From Chloroflexota bacterium (GTDB lineage: Bacteria; Chloroflexota; Anaerolineae; CG2-30-64-16), in NCBI GenBank assembly GCA_026389845.1, contig JAPLHB010000154.1:1-41791 (forward strand): 41,791 nt of DNA. Direction: 5' to 3'. Positions 37,938 to 41,791 of the stretch are shown one piece after another. Within the stretch, counting starts at the first letter, position 1. The number at the start of each line of letters is the position of its first letter. The translations under genes were made by a program, and so were the position numbers. The notes beneath the pieces were generated by a model. The model searched no databases, was not told the origin of the DNA, and worked only from the letters and a program-made list of their open reading frames with translations.

Positions 37938-38998
37938 CCCGCCATCGCTGCGGCTTCGGCCGGCGAAAGATAACCGGCCTCCATGTCGAAGCGGACGGTG
38001 GCGCCGCCCGGCAGGCTGCGGACGTTGCCCTTGACCTGCTCGGCGTGGAAACCTTCCGGCTCGGCCGTGGCAGGCAGACACATGCCGAGCGCCTCCTGGT
38101 CGGGCGTCAGGGAGATCCAGCGGACGCCGTGATCCAGTTGATCGGGCCGGTGCGCGAGGGTGTCGGCCGAGCCGTCGGGGTGCACCTGCATCGTGTGCGC
38201 CCAACCGTCCGCGCCGGCCAGGTAGTCCACAAAGAAGACCACCTCCGGGTCGAAGGCCAGGCCAGGGGCCAGGACGTTGTGTCGTTCGGGATGCTCGGCC
38301 AACTCAGCCACGAACTCGGCATAGCCGGGCGGCGGGTGGATGTGCGACGGGATGCTTTTGCGCACGCGCACGTGCTCGGCCGTGCACGCCGCGCTGTAGA
38401 TCAGCCGGCCGTTCGTCACAGGCCGAAAGTTGACGTGCGCCAGGTACATCAGGTTCATCGGCGTCCGCTTGAGGTTGTGGACGCTGATGGCGATCGGAAA
38501 ACGCGTCGAGCCGGCATAGAGTCTCACCTCGGGGCGGGCGACGTAGTGGTCGCTGAACGCGACGATGTGCTCATATTCCCCGCCGAGGCCGATGCAGGCC
38601 CCCCGCGCATCCTCTCCGACCACCAGCCACGCCTTCTGATACGGCGCGTTGGGCAATTCGCCATGAAGCGGATGCGTGTCCGGGCCGGCCGGCACGCCCA
38701 TGGCCGTCGCGCCACAATGGATCAGAAAGCCGCCGTAGGTCTCCAGGTAGACGCGCGTGACGTTCGGCTGGCTGAACATGGACTTCATGGTCAGGTTCCG
38801 GCCGCCGAATGTCGCCGACCAGATCTGCTGGCCCTGGAACGGCAGCATGACCAGCTCGCCCAGCTCGTTCTTCAAGCGCAGACCGCACACGCCGCTGTCG
38901 AAGCGGAACGCGCTGGCAGTCAGCGGGCCGTGTTCTACCAGGGGTCGCTCGCGATCGGAAAAGGCCGCAGGGACGAGATGAATGAGGGTTTGGGACAT
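37907..38998 (-). CDS. DUF4432-type, aldose-epimerase-like protein
   Basis: 363 residues. Features of the galactose-mutarotase-like beta-sandwich: LPFQGQQIWSATFGGRNLTMKSMF, YGGFLIHCGATAMGVP, LHGELPNAPYQKAWLVV, and FPIAISVHNLKRTPMNLMYLAHVNFRPV. HGELPN recalls the conserved HG(E/L) of DUF4432 and aldose 1-epimerases. It probably binds or interconverts a sugar; the neighbours (LacI regulator and sugar-binding lipoprotein) fit. The start ATG 38998 is preceded by GGAG at about 8 bases. Confidence 0.8.
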   Translation of the reverse strand: MSQTLIHLVPAAFSDRERPLVEHGPLTASAFRFDSGVCGLRLKNELGELVMLPFQGQQIWSATFGGRNLTMKSMFSQPNVTRVYLETYGGFLIHCGATAMGVPAGPDTHPLHGELPNAPYQKAWLVVGEDARGACIGLGGEYEHIVAFSDHYVARPEVRLYAGSTRFPIAISVHNLKRTPMNLMYLAHVNFRPVTNGRLIYSAACTAEHVRVRKSIPSHIHPPPGYAEFVAELAEHPERHNVLAPGLAFDPEVVFFVDYLAGADGWAHTMQVHPDGSADTLAHRPDQLDHGVRWISLTPDQEALGMCLPATAEPEGFHAEQVKGNVRSLPGGATVRFDMEAGYLSPAEAAAMAGQIERIVAGR

Positions 38999-39030
38999 GG
39001 AAGGCTCCAGGTGTAACGGATATTAGATAT

Positions 39031-39092
39031 TGGATTCTTCGCTGGTTTCACGCCGTAACGAGAGGCCCGAGGTCGCCCCGCTGTTCTGAGAA
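39031..39092. repeat. Dispersed inverted repeat, family A (degenerate right half)
   Basis: GGATTCTTCGCTGGTTTCACG followed by CGAGAGGCCCGAGG and CGCTGTTCTGAGAA, a decayed version of the family end. Confidence 0.6.
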
Positions 39093-39094
39093 TA

Positions 39095-39164
39095 GGCCGC
39101 GGATGTGCGCGGATAAACGCGGATAAAGGGAAAAATCCGCGTCCATCCGTGAATATCCGCGGCC
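39095..39164. repeat. Imperfect palindrome GGCCGCGGAT ... ATCCGCGGCC
   Basis: Several CGCGGAT units (39098-39125) are mirrored by ATCCGCG (39135-39142) and ATATCCGCGGCC (39153-39164). Similar sequences occur as dispersed elements in many bacteria. Confidence 0.75.
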
Positions 39165-39225
39165 CGTTTTCATGCCCTGTGGCGACGCGCCCGGCATGGG
39201 AAACTGCTCAGAAACTTGCGACACC

Positions 39226-39285
39226 GGATGCTTCGCCGGAAGCTCGCCGCAACCAAGACACGGGAACGACCCGCTCAGCATGACA
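39226..39285. repeat. Dispersed inverted repeat, family A (right half) overlapping lacI
   Basis: GGATGCTTCGCCGGAAGCTCG to GACCCGCTCAGCATGACA. The lacI stop codon (39275-39277) is the CTGAGC part of this repeat end. Confidence 0.75.
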
Positions 39286-40285
39286 AGCGGGGGCCGCTCG
39301 ACCGGCGAATGATCAGCTCGGCGGGCAGGATCACTTCTTGAGATGCAGAGGGATCGCTGCCTACCAGACGCGCCAACAGGAGCTCGGTGGCGCGGCGGCC
39401 CATCTCGTACGCCGGTTGGGCCATGACGGTGAGAAACGGCTCCATCACCAGCGCCGCAGGCAGATCATCAAAGGCAACCAGCGCGACATCATCCGGCACC
39501 CGTAGCCCGGCGTCGGCCAGCGCGCGGTAAGCGCCGATGGCGATGAAGTTGTTGGCGGCGAACAACGCCGTCGGCCGCGGCACGACGGCCAACACTTCCT
39601 GCGCCATGCGATAGCCCCCGGCCTGAGTGAAGGGGCCGTGATACGCCTGCGCTGCCCCGGCATCGAGACCGGCCTCGGTCAAGGCCCTGCGATAGCCCTG
39701 AACGCGCTCCAAGGCCGTCGAGACCTGCTCCGGGCCGCTCAGGGCCGCGATTCGCCGATGGCCCAGCTCCAACAGCAGCCCGACCAGCCGGTAGGCGCCT
39801 GCCTCGGAGTCGCAGCGCACCGAATCCACGCAGCAGTCCGGCACGCGGCGATCCAGGACCACGACCGGAACACCCTGGCTCTGCAAAAACGCCACTGGCT
39901 CGGCGGAACTGCGTGCGGGCACCAGCAGCACACCGTCCACTCGTTTCTGGACCAGGACGGTCAGGTATTGGACTTGTTCGTCTTCGGATTCGTCCGTGTT
40001 GCAGAAGATGACGTTGAACCCACGGTCGCTGGCGGCGTCCTCGACCCCGCGCGCGATGGTGGTGAAGAAGGGATTCGTGATGTCGGTGATGACCAACGCC
40101 AGCGTCTTGGTCTGCTTGAAGCGGAGGCTGCGCGCCAGGGTGTTCGTGACGTAGCCCAGCTCGGCAATGGCCGCCTCAACGCGCTCCCGCGTCTCCTGGC
40201 TGATATAGCCGGAGTGATTGACGACCCGCGAGACGGTCATGGTGGAAACACCCGCTCGCGCTGCCACATCGCGGATGGTGCTCAT
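39275..40285 (-). CDS. LacI/GalR-family transcriptional regulator
   Basis: 336 residues. HTH and hinge: STIRDVAARAGVSTMTVSRVVNHSGYISQETRERVEAAIAELGYVTN (1-48), then a sugar-binding core (VITDITNPFFTTIARGVEDAA, VDGVLLVPARSS, LFAANNFIAIGAYRAL). The start chosen is ATG 40285, with AGGTG 7 bases upstream; a GTG two codons earlier is possible. The final residues LSC and the stop are encoded by a dispersed repeat. It likely controls sugar uptake genes, of which the substrate-binding gene at 40681 is one, and itself through the 26-bp palindrome at 40439. Confidence 0.94.
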   Translation of the reverse strand: MSTIRDVAARAGVSTMTVSRVVNHSGYISQETRERVEAAIAELGYVTNTLARSLRFKQTKTLALVITDITNPFFTTIARGVEDAASDRGFNVIFCNTDESEDEQVQYLTVLVQKRVDGVLLVPARSSAEPVAFLQSQGVPVVVLDRRVPDCCVDSVRCDSEAGAYRLVGLLLELGHRRIAALSGPEQVSTALERVQGYRRALTEAGLDAGAAQAYHGPFTQAGGYRMAQEVLAVVPRPTALFAANNFIAIGAYRALADAGLRVPDDVALVAFDDLPAALVMEPFLTVMAQPAYEMGRRATELLLARLVGSDPSASQEVILPAELIIRRSSGPRLSC

Positions 40286-40338
40286 GGTCACACACCTGAA
40301 GTCGAGCCGGCCACTCAGGCCGACATACTACCGATACT

Positions 40339-40429
40339 CAGTAGATCACAGTTTCCTTGCAGAGGCGGCTCCCATGCCGCCGGCCCGCAGGCGTGGGAGC
40401 CTGCTCTGCTGTCAAATCGTGATCTACTG
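40339..40429. repeat. Inverted-repeat element, family B core with different ends
   Basis: Ends CAGTAGATCAC / GTGATCTACTG; core GAGGCGGCTCCCATGCCGCC and GCGTGGGAGCCTGC as in the family B elements. GATACT occurs on both sides (40333-40338 and 40429-40434). Confidence 0.8.
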
Positions 40430-40438
40430 ATACTATGT

Positions 40439-40464
40439 GTTACGGGTAACATGTTACCCGTAAC
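40439..40464. promoter_or_regulatory. Perfect 26-bp palindrome, probable LacI-family operator
   Basis: GTTACGGGTAACA and its exact mirror TGTTACCCGTAAC meet at the centre. Each half contains a smaller palindrome (GTTAC-GG-GTAAC). It lies 150 bases upstream of the lacI start. LacI-family sites are usually shorter, of TAAC-GTTA type; the GGTAACATGTTACC middle fits. Confidence 0.7.
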
Positions 40465-40508
40465 CTATCACAAAGGATGTGACTTGTCAAACCTGGGAGA
40501 TGGGCAAA

Positions 40509-40549
40509 AGAGAAGGGGCTGTCCCAGGCAAGCGGGCAGTCCCTTCTCT
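40509..40549 (-). terminator. Hairpin terminator behind the sugar-binding protein gene
   Basis: AGAGAAGGGGCTGTCCC and GGGCAGTCCCTTCTCT pair with one wobble and one bulge. On the minus strand the stem is followed by TTTT. It would end transcripts from 40681 and keep lacI separate. Confidence 0.7.
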
Positions 40550-40556
40550 ATTTCCC

Positions 40557-40648
40557 TAGAATCTATCCGACAACCAGTAGCGCGGGCGCCCACGCCCGCA
40601 ACCGGCGGTATGGGAGCTGCCTCGGTAGGTTTTCGGATAGGCTCTTAG
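40557..40648. repeat. Inverted-repeat element, family B (CCTATCC ends), reversed
   Basis: AGAATCTATCCGACAACC at the left, TTTTCGGATAGGCTCT at the right. Its reverse complement matches 37331-37423 over most of its length, including CGCCGGTTGCGGGC. Confidence 0.85.
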
Positions 40649-40680
40649 CCCTCCGGGCGCGATATCAATCGCTACTTCTC

Positions 40681-41688
40681 TTACTGGTACAGCAACGGCG
40701 CAATGTCGGCCGCATCAATGTTGGTCTTGTCGAACCAATGGAACCCGGTGTCAATCGTCTTGGGCAGCGTCTCGCCCTTGATCGCCTTGACCGCGGCCTC
40801 GACGCACTTGTAGCCGATGCCGATCGGATCCTGGGTGATCGCGCCGGCCTCGACGCCGCTGCGGATCGCGTCCAACTGCTGCTTGCCGGAGTCGTAGCCG
40901 ATCACGACCAGCTTGCCTTCCTTCTTCAGCTCTGTCACGGCATTCAGGACGCCGATGATCGAGCCTTCGTTGGCGCCAAAGTAACCCTTGAGATTCGGGT
41001 GCCCCCCGATCACGGCCTTGGCGATATCGGTGGAGATGAGTTGATCGCCTTTGCCATACTGCGTATCCACGATCGTGATCTTGGGATACTTCGCCTTGAT
41101 CTCATCGGTGAAGCCCTTGACGCGGTCAATGCCGGTGCGGCTGGTCTGGTCGTGCGCAATGATGGCGACCTCGCCCCCGGCGGCGCCGATGAGTTCAGCC
41201 ATCTTATCGGCGGCCTTGGCGGCGGCAGCGACGTTATCGGTTGCAGCCGTCGTCACGGGGATGTCGCTGTCCACGCCCGAGTCGAAACCGATGACCGGGA
41301 TATTGGCGGCCTTGGCCTTCTGGAGCAACGGAATCGCCGCTTTGCTGTCCACTGCCGCAAAGCAGATCGCCGCGGGGTGCTTGTCAATAGCAACCTGGAG
41401 CATCTCCATCTGCTTGTCAACCATCGCCTCGGTCTCCGGACCTTCGAACGTGATGTCTACGTTGAAGTCGGCGGCGGCCTTCAGCGAGCCGGCCTTGACT
41501 GCTTGCCAGAACTGGTGCTGGAAGCCCTTGGAAATCACGGGGATGTAGGGCTTGGCCGCGGCTTTGGCAGGGGCCGCAGTCGGGGCCGCGGGAGCCGCAG
41601 TCGGGGCCGCGGGAGCCACACAGGCGCTTACCAGCATGACTACCAGCAGCAGGCCTGCGACGACGGGGAACAGTTTCTTGGTGCTCAT
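40681..41688 (-). CDS. Sugar ABC transporter substrate-binding lipoprotein (ribose/xylose type)
   Basis: 335 residues. Lipoprotein signal with lipobox LVSAC (Cys23), then an Ala/Pro/Thr linker (24-48). The binding domain is of the periplasmic-binding-protein type I class (PYIPVISKGFQHQFWQAVKAGSLKAA, AICFAAVDSKAAIPLLQKAKAANIPVIGFDSGV, GYFGANEGSIIGVLNAV, IGYDSGKQQLDAIRSG). It captures a sugar or sugar alcohol at the membrane surface for an ABC importer, whose other genes would lie left of a terminator or outside the window to the right. The start ATG 41688 has GAGGAGA 6 bases upstream; the frame continues upstream but those residues are not signal-like. Confidence 0.93.
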   Translation of the reverse strand: MSTKKLFPVVAGLLLVVMLVSACVAPAAPTAAPAAPTAAPAKAAAKPYIPVISKGFQHQFWQAVKAGSLKAAADFNVDITFEGPETEAMVDKQMEMLQVAIDKHPAAICFAAVDSKAAIPLLQKAKAANIPVIGFDSGVDSDIPVTTAATDNVAAAAKAADKMAELIGAAGGEVAIIAHDQTSRTGIDRVKGFTDEIKAKYPKITIVDTQYGKGDQLISTDIAKAVIGGHPNLKGYFGANEGSIIGVLNAVTELKKEGKLVVIGYDSGKQQLDAIRSGVEAGAITQDPIGIGYKCVEAAVKAIKGETLPKTIDTGFHWFDKTNIDAADIAPLLYQ

Positions 41689-41791
41689 TGCATTCTCCTC
41701 ATGAAAGTTCTTGTCCAAATCCCGTTGGAAGGACTGGCGAAATGACATACCATACCGTTGCTTGGGGATCATTGCATAGGCTACCTCCGTC

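Larger units (their letters stand above)
40286..40680. other. Intergenic region: repeat, operator, terminator, repeat
   Basis: 395 bases without a gene. In order: a 90-bp inverted-repeat element (40339-40429), a 26-bp palindrome (40439-40464), a terminator hairpin (40509-40549) and a family B element (40557-40648). Confidence 0.8.

Overview
The window is a GC-rich stretch of a bacterial chromosome, with most genes on the minus strand. Gene content fits an uncultured member of the Chloroflexota (Anaerolineae-like): CdaA/CdaR c-di-AMP signalling, tandem CtpA-type proteases, PrsW, a FusA2-like factor, Pro/Thr-rich linkers, and very many short dispersed inverted repeats between genes. The phylum is an inference from content; no rRNA or other marker is present to prove it.

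Left end (1-3640), an accessory island. A type I-E-like CRISPR array (26 identical 29-bp repeats, exact 61-bp period) enters from the left edge and stops 18 bases before the end of an IS21-family remnant. The istA fragment is joined, at a 10-base match, to one spacer and one repeat of a different, type I-C-like CRISPR array. Next comes a decayed antitoxin/toxin copy, then an intact Phd-like antitoxin and PIN toxin pair with its own promoter and 18-bp iterons. The decayed and intact antitoxins share the same C-terminal tail behind unrelated DNA-binding heads. No cas genes lie in the window.

3640-22030, a core block on the minus strand. It holds an HNH endonuclease with a small partner protein, tmRNA (ssrA) with smpB, two CtpA-like S41 proteases, a HAD phosphatase and hflX. 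An M28 peptidase and an aminotransferase (ATGA overlap), der, and cdaA-cdaR (ATGA overlap) follow. Then come ornithine carbamoyltransferase, a membrane protein, and an ECF sigma factor / anti-sigma factor / bactofilin-like membrane protein cluster.

22100-29814, mostly plus strand. A deoxynucleoside kinase fused to a MazG-like domain is followed by a second deoxynucleoside kinase and a propeller-like protein. A minus-strand operon (DUF362, PHP, PrsW) lies divergent from a GAF-histidine kinase.

29900-41791, minus strand. It holds a FusA2-like EF-G paralogue, an MtaD-like amidohydrolase, an alkaline-phosphatase-superfamily enzyme, a TetR regulator, and an MFS exporter with a TetR-type operator on its promoter. 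A truncated STAND ATPase, a DUF4432-type mutarotase-like protein, a LacI regulator with a 26-bp palindrome upstream, and a sugar ABC substrate-binding lipoprotein complete it.

At least five families of short inverted-repeat elements occupy the gaps. One (ends TGTCA(C/T)(C/T)CTGAGCGG) sits 3-30 bases behind the stop codon of gene after gene. Two genes (lacI and the MFS exporter) take their stop codons from such repeats. Heptamer minisatellites flank smpB and the kinase pair.
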